Assembly (NCBI GenBank): GCA_009192285.1 | Contig: WBVU01000018.1 | Coordinates: 248,001-312,000, forward strand | Source: Morchella semilibera | Lineage: Eukaryota > Ascomycota > Pezizomycetes > Pezizales > Morchellaceae | Direction of reading: 5' to 3' | DNA length: 64,000 nucleotides | Part shown: piece by piece, positions 19,511 to 31,701 of the stretch | Layout: the number at the start of each line of letters is the position of its first letter | Position numbering within the stretch: the first letter of the stretch is position 1 | The notes under the pieces: model-generated | What the model was told of the DNA's origin: nothing | Database searches by the model: none | What the model saw: the letters and a program-made list of their open reading frames with translations, nothing else | Translations under genes and position numbers: made by a program

Positions 19511-19955
19511 AACGTGGGCGGCGGGCAGTCGCGCAGGCATATATTTATACATAGAATTACATAGAATTAAATAAATTATGTTAATCACCTGAGCTGTCTA
19601 ATCGTCAGGTGGCGTCAATTCCCAGCGAAAATTAGCGTCAAAGTCCTGCCATGACCGCTAGCCTGGCAAAAGGTACAAGACGAGACTAAAGACGAGATTT
19701 TGGAGCCCAAGACTATCTTGCGGCACCAGAGCGCGGGGATGCAGGTAAGCAATTGCATCTTGTGCCAATTGTGTGTCACGGGACAGCCAACACTACAGAT
19801 GAGGCGATTTTAGTGAGCCAATGATGTAATAAAATATATACACTAAACTCTGATGAGGTTTTTTGTTCTTTCCTAACTTTTCATTGTAGTGGGTCTCACT
19901 ACATGCTTTAAAAGAGAAAAACAAAGAAAGCGGAAACCTATCTTCCGGCCGTCTG
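19511..19955. other. Spacer between transposon island and BTB gene
   Basis: No supported gene or repeat. It is the likely 3' flank of the minus-strand gene at 19956. This is where transposon density drops. Confidence 0.4.
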
Positions 19956-22001
19956 CTAACAAAGTGAAATCACACCCCCTACTAATAGACCTATTGGCCC
20001 TCTATTCTCCTTCCCCTTGTGCTCCTCCTGCAACCCTTCTTTGTGCAAGGAAGGAGACGTATACTGTAGTCCCTTTTCATTTTGATGCTTGAATTGCAAA
20101 GTTGTCACCCCATGAGAAGAGGGCTCAGGTGTAGTTGGAGGTAACCTCTCCTTGAATTTGGACGCCACAGAGCCCTGATCGCTAAAACCCGGCTCAGCTG
20201 CTTGCACATTATTAATGTTTAAGCGGGCAACCTTGGGAGTGCTTTGCCGATTTATCACGGGTTTGAGGGCCCTAGTAGGAACAAATGGTAAAGCAGAAGC
20301 TTTTAGATGACTTTTAAACTCTAGTCCACCCTTTTCACTCTTTGCATTACTAGAGATTGACGTGGACTCTAAAAAACTCCCACCTTCTGGATAACCGCCA
20401 GCTTTCCCCTCCAGACAAGACATCTCATGCACTTCTAGTGGTAACTCTGCTCGTAGTAACCGTAGAGGCGGCTCTTTATTTTTGATGAATTCTTTCAACA
20501 TTTCGATATTCGACCAATAGTAATCTTCGAGATCCATCGAAGATGTTTTGTCGATAATTCTCCGTATTAAATCCTCAGTGGCGGACCTTGAAAAGCCTTT
20601 GCTCATTTTCAAACCTTTTAACCTGTTAATTGTGAAGGCTATAGAGCTGCTGAGGTCCTCTAAGATGACCTCGATCGAGTGTTCCATGAGTGGATTTATT
20701 AGATCACTATCCCAGCGATCCGCACTTTTCGTCAGTGAGGTATATAGTCTTAACTTCCAGAGTCTTAAGAAAAGCTCAAGCGCCTTCTCTCCTCTTATGA
20801 ACCTGTTTTCCTCTTCTCTCCCTTCGCCCTCATCCTCGTCTTTAATAGTATAGCCCTTTATCTTTTCAATCAAGAGAAGAACGATATTTGGGTTGGAAAG
20901 TAATGACTTCTTCCATAGGTCTGGGATATTCCGTAGCTGAGAGAACCAAGATATTCCTGTGTTGATCATCCATTCATCCGTCACATTGCTATCATCAACT
21001 GCCTGGAGAATATAAGGAATGCTCCGGGCACATCCGTTTCCGGTACATTGGAAGTGATGCGCCAGTCTATAAATTTGAAAATGAGCCCAGTCCTCCAGTT
21101 GAGCCATAAGAAGAAAGTTTGCGGCTATGGAAATTTGTAGGAATAAATTTTCAACACCTTCATCTGGGAGTAGGCCTTCCTTGTGGAGCTCATTGCAGCG
21201 TGATTGCCTCTCGGTTTCGGGTTCTGTGATATAATCTTGGAGTTTTGCGTCAATGCCAAAGATAGCCGAAGGTATCCCACAATAAACATGCATTGCTATG
21301 GACCAAAGGGAGAAGTCCGTAAAAATAGCCCTTGATAATTTTGAACAGTTTGGCGTTGGGTCTTTGAACTTCAAGCCGGCGCGTGTTTTGATCTGATAGT
21401 ACTCGATTCTGGCATCCAACAAAAACCGGTGAACCTTTATTGAAAATCTCGGACAACCACCCGACTCCTCGCCCTCGATATCTCCCAAACTGATCTCAAA
21501 GTCTGGTAACATGGGTTCAGGTAGGGTTGGTCTCACGCCTTTCGTGCTGGCTTCCAAATGCTCATGCTTATTTTTCAAACGCACATCATCACCGCCCATC
21601 TCTTTCCAAAGCAATTCGAGAGACTCTAGGGTATAACTTTTTTGTAGGAACCTTTCGACAAAAGGCCTCCTCCCTTCAGGCACAGAGATTATTGTCACCT
21701 CCTTGCCCCGGTCATTTGTAGCTTTACCGATCACATTCCCGAACTCATTCGGTAGCTTGTTTCCAGCTGCAACATAGAAGAGAGGAGAATGGACCCAGAC
21801 ACTATCATGACCTTGTAGGATGAAAACCACATCACCGTCGTCGCAGGCCATCTTTCGAAGCTTGGCTAGGTCATTGAGAAGGTCTTCTTGAAGATCATAG
21901 CGGAAAACGGACTGTGCGGGGAGGGATAGCGGGGAGACTCGCATGACGAGGTGCATGAACGATTCTGAGTTTGAGATACTGGTGTTGATAATAACAATCA
22001 T
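19956..22001 (-). CDS. BTB/POZ-like domain protein
   Basis: 681 codons, a single long frame with no apparent intron. Residues ~52-120 read as a BTB-like fold (DGDVVFILQG, WVHSPLFYVAAG). A second BTB-like stretch at ~185-245 has FSIKVHRFLLDARIEYYQ and the typical FSLWSIAMHVYCGIP helix pair. Residues ~370-520 are helical. The last ~150 are Ser/Pro/Lys-rich and disordered. Fungal proteins of this kind are mostly uncharacterised; BTB domains commonly dimerise or bind Cullin-3, but nothing here shows the partner. The start is uncertain: ATGs at 22001, 21953 (MHLVMRV) and near 21851 (MACDDGD) are all in frame. Codon use is AT-richer than in the 28-38 kb genes. Confidence 0.65.
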   Translation of the reverse strand: MIVIINTSISNSESFMHLVMRVSPLSLPAQSVFRYDLQEDLLNDLAKLRKMACDDGDVVFILQGHDSVWVHSPLFYVAAGNKLPNEFGNVIGKATNDRGKEVTIISVPEGRRPFVERFLQKSYTLESLELLWKEMGGDDVRLKNKHEHLEASTKGVRPTLPEPMLPDFEISLGDIEGEESGGCPRFSIKVHRFLLDARIEYYQIKTRAGLKFKDPTPNCSKLSRAIFTDFSLWSIAMHVYCGIPSAIFGIDAKLQDYITEPETERQSRCNELHKEGLLPDEGVENLFLQISIAANFLLMAQLEDWAHFQIYRLAHHFQCTGNGCARSIPYILQAVDDSNVTDEWMINTGISWFSQLRNIPDLWKKSLLSNPNIVLLLIEKIKGYTIKDEDEGEGREEENRFIRGEKALELFLRLWKLRLYTSLTKSADRWDSDLINPLMEHSIEVILEDLSSSIAFTINRLKGLKMSKGFSRSATEDLIRRIIDKTSSMDLEDYYWSNIEMLKEFIKNKEPPLRLLRAELPLEVHEMSCLEGKAGGYPEGGSFLESTSISSNAKSEKGGLEFKSHLKASALPFVPTRALKPVINRQSTPKVARLNINNVQAAEPGFSDQGSVASKFKERLPPTTPEPSSHGVTTLQFKHQNEKGLQYTSPSLHKEGLQEEHKGKENRGPIGLLVGGVISLC

Positions 22002-22455
22002 GAGGAGTAGAAGCTCTTGCGTCTACCCTGGCATTCCATGGGTGACTTTGGCCAATAAAGCCACGAAACATGTAGTCATGCAAGTTAATGTGACCACGCC
22101 TAAGTAACGGCTACCCTCTATATTAAAAATACTGGGCATCCCGCGCCTATGCCCTACAGTGCGCATAAATATAAAAGTATATACTTGCGCCGAGAATAGA
22201 TTTCCGCCAAATTCTGTGGTTGCTACACAGAAGTGGTGTCGGGGACTTATTCTCGCGGGAGGTATGTAGTTAGTTTATATAGTTACTATTTATTGCACTA
22301 ATATATTTGCATAGTTTACATTCGATTTACATAAGAGATGGAAGAAGGTATAAAAAAATTCAATGTCTAAGACGACCACAGTCATGATCAGCAAAATCTA
22401 CCCCTCAATCAAATTCAGACCTAAACCAGATTTAAAAAAAATTAAAAAAATATTT
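22002..22455. other. Intergenic, 5' of BTB gene and 3' of dsc1
   Basis: AT-rich, with oligo-A tracts at 22430-22450. Promoter of the BTB gene and terminator of dsc1 must both lie here. No specific signal recognised. Confidence 0.4.
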
Positions 22456-25028
22456 CTATAACGGCGGCAACGGGTTCCTAAGCAAAAAAATTCAGTTGAG
22501 TGAACCTAAATATTCTAAAAGGTCGAAGACACATACCTGCAGATTGGACATTGTAATCGGAACCTCATCCAGCCTTCCAAACAATTCGAGTGGAATACAT
22601 GTTTACAAGGTGTGACCATGTACCCCCTCCTCCCTAGCAACCCCACACCACCGCTTCTACCTGCCTCATTTTCGCTCGAAATGGTGGGCACTTCAACTAA
22701 TTGCATGCAAATTGCGCAATCAAATATTCTTGCTCCAGGTACAGTGGATGGGGATCTAGGGATCTGGGGATCCGCAGCTTCTAGGTCATCAAGGGGGAGT
22801 ATTGGGTGATAATCGTACGCCGGCGGAAGGAGCTAAGGTTATTGTCAGCAATAAACACATCTTAGAAAGACTATTAAGTACCTACGTTTATCGGTATCAA
22901 AAATCTAGGCCCAAACATTTCTTGACTCATCAAAACACAGACCTGGAACCAGACCCAACCTATGATCAGGGTTGCCGTCCTCAAATTTGGCTCTATATAG
23001 AAGATATTGTCCTTCCAACAATAAATATATAGCACAGGCAAAATCCTGCAAAAAGCTCATTCCAACCACAAACTCCCAGGTAAAGGCCTTCCGACATCCA
23101 CGCATAACATTGCGATAGGCCTGTGGTATCCAAAAACTGTTTGCCAGAATTACAGCACTATTCATAAATATATTTCTGAAGAAAGGCGGCCAAGATGTTG
23201 CGTGAAGAGATAGAAAAATGGACCCCAACAGAATGAAGTAGAAGCGAGAGTACAGTATCCCAAGGTCTTGTCTTCCGTCGTCATCGGAATCATTGGTATC
23301 CTGATTTGGAGGGAGGGCAACGGGAGTAGTTTGTGGTGTAGCAGTTACAGGAGCCGGAAGCTCACTAGCAGAGAGAATTATTGGGGCTGGAGCTGGCGCT
23401 GCATTTGTTGCTGGAGCAGCTAGCGTATTTGCGCGTCGTTCAGGCCGCTGGACGCGGTAAATTGTCATTAGGAAGCGCATACCAAAGAGAGAAACCAGCA
23501 AAAATGAGAAAAACGCCGCTGAAATCAAAGGCAGAAAACAGGAATCTGGAATAATTTATTAATTCTGTTTGGACACTAATGTCGCCAAGTTGGAAACGAC
23601 CTAACATACCGACAAAGATTGAAACCGCTAAGAATGCTATAGTCAAGTAGCCATCTACCACGCTCATCATAGCCATAGTCCAAAAGCTAACTCTGCTGAC
23701 CGTGCTTGGTGTATTACTCTCATTCATTTGTCTGATCAATAACCAGATTTGTACAATCATTACAGCCGCAGCGCACAATGCGAAGTTGGATTCCTTATCA
23801 TAATATCTCTCAACTTTCAACCCCTCTGATTCCTTTGTGTTGAGCACAAATCCACACGTAGGGGAATAGATAATGGAGGAAAGAATTATAGGGGGCGCAG
23901 CTGGAACAGGTGCGCCAGTAGGATGGCGCAGTTCTTGTTCAATCTCGTGAATGGTGTCTAGCCTCATGGGCTGTTTTGATTGTAATGGATTTGGCCCAAA
24001 CGGGAGGAATGACATAAGGGGAGGTGAAAAGGCTGGGACATCTATTGGGTGAAATTGAATATACACAATATATTCGCAACGTGGATCAGAGGCCTGGTCT
24101 GAGCCTGATTGCCACGGGGAGCTAGAGTGAGATGAATCTTCCTGTTTTTGTATTGCGTTGGAGATTGACGAGAGTAGAAGAGTCTTGGAAAGATTATAAG
24201 ATTCTTCTGTAAGCGTAAAGTGAGGAAGCGCGAATATTCCCGAGAAGCTGCTCAGAGACATAGTTAGCAATGTTCCGGGAGGAGATAGTAAAAACCGCGG
24301 AATTAAGCCAGTGTTTTCACCAACCTCTCAGAAGAAGAAGTTAAAACCATTTCTCCAGAGTCTGTAAAATGCACACCATACAAAGTGATTTCTTTCGAAT
24401 CGCCACCCTGTTGGTTCTTAATCATCATAGTCATTCCAACTTCCTGGACCTGGCCAGGTTGCTTCTCCTCAATATTAAAAGCAATCTTCCCACTATCGGC
24501 AGTGATTTTCTTTTGATACGTTATGTTCGACTGTGGTATTAAAAGCCCTGGAAGCTTCATACGACTCCATTCTCCATGTAAAGTTCCCGACACGTTCCGA
24601 TATAGTGGCAGTTGTCCGTTCAATATAGGAGTACGCTTGGTATTTCTGTGTCCCTGACCATTAACATCTGGCTTTGGTGTCTTGCCTAATAATTCTTTCT
24701 CTATTCCATCATTCCTCCCCTGGCCCCCAGCATTTCGGGTTGGGACCTCTGTGTGGTCACCCCTAAAGTAATCTGCCATCACATCTTCCCTCATCTTTCG
24801 TACCAACCCCCTAACCAAATCTGACGGAAATACCGACTCATTCTCAGTATTGATACCAGTTAAGTTTCCCGGTTGTCCAAACGTCGAGTTTCGTAGCGTT
24901 TCGAGCTCCAGCTTCTCCCTCTCGATAATGTTGTCGATCTCGTGTCGCTGCGTGGGTGAGTTACCATCGGGGGCGAGCAGGATGATGATTATGAGTACCA
25001 AGAATACTCCGAGGCGGGATTGCTCCAT
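22456..25028 (-). CDS. dsc1: Dsc1/Tul1 transmembrane RING ubiquitin ligase, five exons
   Basis: Golgi membrane E3 of the Dsc complex, which in fungi ubiquitinates SREBP and orphan membrane proteins. Exons by eye: 25028-24325, 24247-23610, 23545-22886, 22832-22537, 22477-22456 (~772 residues). The N-terminal signal anchor is LGVFLVLIIIILL, followed by a lumenal domain and multiple membrane helices with the family motif WIPQAYRNVMRGCRKAF. The C-terminal RING-H2 has CAIC, CKHVFHSNCLEGW and CPIC, and ends RNPLPPL as in orthologues. An in-frame ATG at 25076 would bury the signal anchor, so I prefer 25028. Exon 3 needs a one-base shift at the A5 run 23050-23054 to stay in the conserved frame (before WKDNIFYIEPN and WVWF). 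Intron 1 uses GTTGGT as donor. Identity confident; exact ends less so. Confidence 0.85.
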
Positions 25029-25076
25029 AAAGTTGCAGGAGCTTAGGGGGCGAGGCTGTTCGTAGATCTCGGTCAA

Positions 25077-28000
25077 GGTCTTAGTTAGCTTTGAGGACTC
25101 GTGTGGTCTAGAATTACTTTATGGAGTTAGACAACCAAGACAACCGACGCAGCACAAGGCTTATTCAGCTTCGAAGCTTTGCCGGGTTACAAAAATAACT
25201 ACGCACCCCGATATGTATGGAAAAACAACTTCATTTGAGGGTATATTGTCCAGATATACCACCATAAAGCTCATAACATCAATATCTTCAGATCGCTAGG
25301 AACACAACAATATACTTATCACAACTACATCTCATATGGTTGTGGAGTGGTGAGTTTTCAAAGTGAGCCTTTTTTGTTAGTAACCCACATAGCAACCATA
25401 CAAAGCTCAACCATCACAAATACATAAGGTATTAGTAATATAACCATATATCAATAATTCTTGAGTTTGAGAGTTGTAGTACTCCTAGTATGAAATTTAG
25501 AGTGGAATTTAGAGAGGATACCAAAAAACGTTAAATTGAGATATATTTATAACCCGGTAGTACCTTTATGCATTAACCCTGAAGTACTGAACGTCAGGCA
25601 TATGAGCTACCTTAGATCCAGCCCATATCTCTACCTATATCTATTTAATTACTTAGAACTTCATCATGAGCGAATCTCCAGGCTTGTAACGTTGAATTTC
25701 TGAAAAGAGAGGGGCGTCTTGGCACCAAGGCTTGGTGGCTAGCTCTCTTGTTACTAGAACTCATGTCCTAGTTCTGGTCACTGCCCCTTTGAGCTCTCTA
25801 ACTGCCCGGTGAGAAGTTTCTCACCAATACTTTCGGCCTCAATTTGGTTGCCTACAATTACTACTTCTAAATTCAGATCCGATCTCCATCTGACTGTTCG
25901 TCTAGCTTTCAGGATTTAACGGGGAAGCTTCAAGACAATCCCGTCTAATGTTTGGCACTAGACTTCGGAAACAAAAACTCCCAAACCCTCCAGAAAACCA
26001 TGGCAGGAAACTAGGTCACCGATTACTCATGACCAATGCTCTTTAGGAGGGGAAAGCACTCCCAATCTCACTACTATGGTTGTGGTCCCCTAAGCTGGTC
26101 TCCGCCATTGACTCTCCCCGGACCTCCAACCACGAGACCCCACCGCCTAGTTCATAATTCTACAACCACACAATACCGGCGCGTGACAAGGCGCCGCTTC
26201 TTTCCCGGGCGACGATACGATAGAATGGGGGTGCAGACTTACCATTTGAAGATTATAATAATAACTAAGGATCGCAGGCCCAGATACCCACCAACCAACT
26301 ACGTTAGATATTATAACAGAGCCTTTTCACTCATCCATACAACACAATTCTCTATAGGAGTAGGGCATCACTGGAAATGCTCTCCCGACCAGGGGGAGGA
26401 GCTCTAGAAAAGATTCAGGCAACAAAGAATGCCGCAAAGAACTGCCTAAACCACGCCCTAGGCTACGTATACGCCGAGAAGCCTAGCTTAGGTAAAAACA
26501 TAAACAAGCTTGGCCCAGCTCCCAAATATACGTACGTAGGAACCCTCATTGGTTAACTGCTAGCAGAAAAAGACTCAGAGAAACCCCCTAACAACTCTGT
26601 AAAAAAGGGAGAATATGGAGTTAACGATGCTTTTTAAACGCGACGCCGCCTACGAAGAGGAGCTTGAAACGGTCGATGTCGAAGATGATGAAGACCTTGT
26701 CCTCATAACGCACCAGCCGTGCAGCCTCAACATTAGCAAAAAGCTCTCACCACCACCGCCGCCGCCGCAAGAGGGGGAGCAGAAGCAGCTCCAGACATTG
26801 CAGCTAGGTGGTGAGAGATTTGAAGAGGTGTCATTGGAGTAAATTGTGCTGCCCAGCACGGGTTCCATGACTTACCTCTATTCCTTGGGGATGTGGGCTA
26901 GTTAACTAACTTTGCAGTGATCTTCTTTCTATCTTACGTGCCAATATCAACGAGCCCCCCGAAAACTCCGATATGTCATAGCCCGCTACATCCCCCGACC
27001 TAGAATCCCCCCCCCCCTCCGTACATCTCTGGTCGAAAACATTTACACACCTGAGATTTCTGTGGCTAGTGGCATAGTTCATGCTGAGGGTGGATAGAGC
27101 CTCTGTTTTTCTGGACTATTATAGAAGAGATGGATGACATTTAGTTTCCTCTTTGGCACTGCCTGTTCTTTCTTTCCCTCGACTCTCCTTTGCTCCAGAC
27201 TCGATCTTACAGAACGCTTAAACTTCGACTTTTATATCTCAATTATGATTTTATTGCGTCTTTCAGCCCCTCCTTTTTCTTTTCTTTTTTTTCTCCCCAC
27301 CCCACCCTAGATATGTTTATCTCCATCTAGACCTCATTAAGTACCTAGTCCCTCGTCTTTTCGCCCGAGGCGTCCCCGCCCCCTAGCCCCACATATATCA
27401 CTAGATTTCCCCATCCTATAGAGTAGCGGAAGGTAGAGGCAAAACTTAGACTGCATACAATCAAGCCAAAGCCTGGAGCATCCCCCCCTCCCCCAAATCT
27501 ATTAGACAGTAATTCAAAACTCCGTTCTGAGGGGGCGTGTTGTGCGGTGCGCACCCAGAAAGAGCCTGCTTTGCATACAATTAATGAATTGAACAAAAAA
27601 AAACCTACTTTGAATTTCTTTCCACGGCGGTTGATGATTGAAGATTCACAGCCCGGCTATGCGTTGCGTTACTTCACCGCCCCCCTAATATAAGTGAAGC
27701 AGTTCCCTCCACACCCTGGTTGGCGGGGGATACGTAGCAATCAGACTGTTGCGTCTTACATACATGTAGTATATATATAGCTATCACGTACATATCCACA
27801 GAGACAGCAGCACGCCCTCCACCTTCACACACATACCCCCCCTCCCCCTTCTCCCTCCGCTTACATAGCTGCCTCTTCCTCTCGCCTTCCTCTCCTCCCC
27901 TCTCTCTTACAACTCATCCCGCACCTCCCTCAAATACTGGGTAATCACCCAATATCACTCGCCGCCCCCCATACTTTTTCACGATCATTGACCCTAGGTC

Positions 28001-28265
28001 CGCTAGCTTTATTCGTTTATTCATTAACTAAAGCAACCTAACACTAAAATCCGTAGGCCACTCAACCAGTAGGCAAATAGCTATTACGCCGCCCCATGTA
28101 CATTTGTCCGTTCGTTCTACCACTCTACTATACACTCCACCCTCCCCTACCCTACCCTAGGAAGCAGAAAAATGAAACTAAAGGATCAAGAAACTAAGAA
28201 AATCAGGGAAGCGACCAGGAAGAAATACTTTTAAAAGTCCCGTTGATAACACGATGCTAACACAG
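25077..28265. other. 3.2-kb intergenic region, no gene supported
   Basis: Several short frames exist but none shows family motifs or coding texture. The best is 26615-26842 (75 codons, acidic then poly-Pro); it has an ATG but no recognisable domain. 25700-26530 is GC-balanced and repeat-like but matches nothing else in the window. 27000-28150 is pyrimidine-rich on the plus strand, with C tracts such as the one near 27010. Confidence 0.4.
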
Positions 28266-30294
28266 CTAGAGAAATAAGTATGAAGGAAAGAGACATGCGT
28301 CTATGCTGGCCGATCCAGCCGCAGCCGCAGCCATACTACTTCTCAGCACGCTGGCTACCCCCTTGGGTGCGACACAGCCGTGCTCGCAGACGACGGTCTT
28401 GATGCACTCACTGGGTGTGACGTCGTAGCGGAAGCTGTCGATGCGCATGTTGTTGATGTCTTTCCAGCCCTGAAGAGGGCCAACCTCACGGGCCTTGGTA
28501 TCACTCATGTTGACGAGGAGTTCGGGGTCACCTTTGGATGTGTTAGCTATCGATAAGGGAAACGAGGAACAGGAGATTGAATGGGGAGTGGGGATGGGGG
28601 ATGGGGGATGGGGAGCATACCAAGTTCGTTAGAAATAATCCCGTCAAGATTGATCTTGTCACTGGAATTTGATACTCTCGCAGCAGACAATAACGGGAAT
28701 TCCTACTTCACGAGCAGTGGTAGCAACGATTGCAGTACCACTACGCGAGTATAGTGCACCATTCGCCATGATCGCATGCGCACCAATGATAACCCGAGTT
28801 GCAGAGTGAATGCTATGCTCGAGTCCATAGAGGTGCACATACTCGCAGCGGATTCCAGCCTCTGCAAGCCCCAGTAGAAGGTTCTTCCCCTCGAGCAGCG
28901 GCCGATTGTCGACGACGATGACGCTGAAGACCTTTCCGCGGCGGCGGGACTCAAGGAGCGCGCGCTCGACGACCTGCGACTTGCCGTAGGTGAGGATGGT
29001 GTCGCCGTTACGGATGTACTTATCGACGGTGGTCTTGACAATCATATCATCGGCGACGGTGATCTTCTCGCGGATGAAGTTGTCGATGCGGTCAACAAGG
29101 TGGCGCTTGGACGCTTCTTCGGTTTGGTCTGGGGGAAGCGTCGAGATCTCTTGTTTAAGCCAGCGGATGGTGTTGCCCATGGCAGTGGACATAGGTCGCG
29201 CCGAGAGGAGGTAGGCGATTTGATGGGAGAGGTAGTGGCCGGGGAGGTGGCGAGAGAGCGAAGAGGCAGGTGGTGTCTCATAGTCTTGGATTACCTGTAC
29301 GGTGTTAGTTCTGTTTAAGAGCGAGTTATTTGTGGTGATCCTGCGTCTAGAGGGGACGTGCGGGGGGAAGGGTGGGGGGGGGGGTCCATACCCGCTTCAT
29401 GGCCAGAAGGAACCCCATACATCTAGCACTACTTCCTGCGAGAACGTACTGGTTGATCTGCATTCCTAGTGTGAGGATTGCGGGGTGCACATCCACATGG
29501 GCGTGCCCCAGACCAAACACAGGCCCCTTCTTCTTCTCATTCTGCTCCACCGACAGATCCTTCAGCAGCCCCGGACGAGCCCACGATCCTTTGCAGGCTC
29601 AACAACAACCTCCACCTCCTTTGCCACGGTTTTTGCCGGCTGGCTCCCTGCGCCGCCTGTTGTGACATAGATCGTCTTTACGATGCCACCACTACCTGCC
29701 GCAGGCTGCTGTGCCGAGGCCTTGGAACCGCCCTTAGCGGCCGCGACACCACCTTTGTTCGCTGCGGGAGCATCTTTGGGCTTTTGGACCTGTCTGGGCG
29801 GGAGGGTAGAGCGCCTGCCAGTGGCTTTTGTTCCCGCACGGCGAGCGGCTTTCTCAGCCTTCTTCTTCTCTTTGAGCTCCTTGGGTGTGAGCTTCTTTTC
29901 GCCGTCAGCGGAGGATGCTGCAGCGGCTGGGGCAGCAGCTTTGGCATCTTTGGCGAGCTTGGGGGCTTTAGGCTCTTTGGTAGGTTTTGGAGCTGCTGAA
30001 GCTGGAGTTGGGGCGCCGTGACAGGCACTGGTGAGGTCGTTGGGTCTACCATTGAGAATTGGGGGGGGGGGGGTTAGCTGTAGAAGTTGTGGGGCGGGTT
30101 GGTGGGTTGGTGGGTTGGTGGGGTCTATGGATGGATGTTAGATGGTGGTGGTGGTGTGATGGATGCACTGGTACCAAGAGCTGTCTGTCTATATGTATGA
30201 TGTAGATATTTTGCTCACGTTGTGGTTGGTTGGTTGGTGGGGTATTTGGATTAGTGGTGGTGATGGTGGGGGTGAGTGGATTTCTATGGGACAT
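28266..30294 (-). CDS. GCD2: eIF2B delta subunit, four exons
   Basis: Delta subunit of the guanine-nucleotide exchange factor for eIF2, acting in translation initiation. Exons by eye: 30294-30219, 30124-29392, 29294-28621, 28531-28266. The N-terminus is Pro/Asn then Ala/Lys-rich (KKLTPKELKEKKKAEKAARR). The conserved domain begins VHPAILTLGMQINQYVLAGS. It continues ARPMSTAMGNTIRWLK, DKYIRNGDTILTYGKSQVVE and VIVCCESIKF, then NELG joined to DPELL, and ends YDVTPSECIKTVVCEHG. Two one-base discontinuities interrupt the conserved frame: a C4 run at 29569-29572 (one base short) and the GG at 28664-28665 (one base extra). With two compensating reading shifts every exon phase closes, so sequence error is likely. 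Introns 2 and 3 begin with C-rich tracts. The first exon is less certain. Confidence 0.85.
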
Positions 30295-31701
30295 GACCTA
30301 TATAGGACTAGCCCAGGTACCCCCTCCCCATGTAGTGGATGTGGTCCGGGTAATTTAAGTCCGTCAGTACATGTACTACATTGTATGCAGGTACTCGGTG
30401 TCAAGGGTAAGTGAGTAGAATGTAGCACCGCCGCGTTCTACTCACTTAAGTACATGTAGTTACATGTATGCCAGTGTAGGTACATGCATTACATTTAGAT
30501 ACTACAAGTAGAGTACATGTACTCTACGTACTTATATACATCTATGTAGTTACATGTAACCCTAACCGGCTTGAGGACTAAAAAAGAATAGGCTACGACG
30601 GGGATTCAGGGCCTAATCTAGGCATAGTGCAGGAAATCTATGAGAGGACCGCCCCCGGTGTGTGTAGGTACAGTGGGGGTCAATCAATTGAGCGATCGAG
30701 GGAGAGGGTGAGGAATTCGATGTGGCTAAGTGTAGAGTAGAGGGGACTTTATGAAATATGTGTAGAATGATGGGGCAATTCCGCGATAATCTGAGTGTCA
30801 ACACAGACATTGTCATTGATGGATGCATCATGTATGTAGGAGTAGAGTACCAAGACAACTCATAATCTGAAACCCAAGCATTTCATCTCCTTGCGAATTT
30901 CCCCTAGAGTACTCCACGAGCTCTCTATCCCACGGCCAGTTAGAGCGAGTGAGCGATCGATTAGTCTCTCGTATCTTATCATTAATAGTCTTAGACAGAC
31001 AACCCAACTTTAACTCCCCCCACATCCGATCCCTGGTGACAGGATGGACGGCCTGATACCTTACTCAAAGGAGCCCCAGACAACAACGAATTATGGTCGC
31101 TGATTGGCTGCATCTTATTTTTTCTTCTGGGGAGCTTTCAAACCAAGACAGGACAGCTAGCAGTTATGTGACAGCAGCAGCACGGGTCCGAGCTCAAACT
31201 GTGGGATCCCCCTTTTTTTTTTATTTTTTCCCTTCTTTACCCTCTTCTACCCTACATACCTATGTTACTCGCTCGCTCTTTCTCATCATTTCTCGCTCGC
31301 TCTCTCTCCTGAACAGATTGCTCTACTCTAATACTCATTGACCCAAACACTAATGCCCTAACAGAAGAGCTGCTGGCTGGTATTGTCGTTGTATTGGCTT
31401 TTTTTCTATCGCGCTCTCTCAATTCCTTTCCACGGGGACTTACACCCTCGCTCGCCCCCTCCCTCTCTCTATCCTGGTAGCGGAGTAGTAGTGGTGTGGT
31501 GGTAGTAGAGTAGTAGTCGTAGCTGATTATTATTTTGCTATCCATCTCTCTCCCCTCCCTCCCTCCCTCCCTCTCTCTCCTTGTTAAAAAAAAAATAATA
31601 ATAACCTCGACCGACCATCACTACCTTACTTTAACCCAGCCCTCTTTCTAATCCCCCCTCTGTAACAACCATCAACTAGGGGAGGGCAAAAAAGAAATAC
31701 G
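30295..31701. other. Divergent intergenic region with TACATGTA cluster
   Basis: Between the minus-strand GCD2 and plus-strand GT90 gene. 30365-30560 contains five TACATGTA palindromes and several TACATG half-sites in under 200 bp. 31200-31330 and 31540-31600 carry TTT/CCCT pyrimidine runs typical of fungal 5' regions. No gene. Confidence 0.5.

Noticed and set aside
20548-20853. Plus-strand frame within the BTB gene
   Set aside because: Shadow of the 681-codon minus-strand frame; no independent support.
26036-26407. 123-codon plus-strand frame
   Set aside because: Arg/Pro/His-rich translation of non-coding DNA, no motif, no clear promoter or splice signals.
26615-26842. 75-codon frame with acidic and poly-Pro parts
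   Set aside because: It has an ATG, but nothing else supports it; mentioned in the intergenic entry only.
29478-29999. 173-codon plus-strand frame opposite GCD2
   Set aside because: Low-complexity shadow of the Ala/Lys-rich N-terminus of eIF2B delta.
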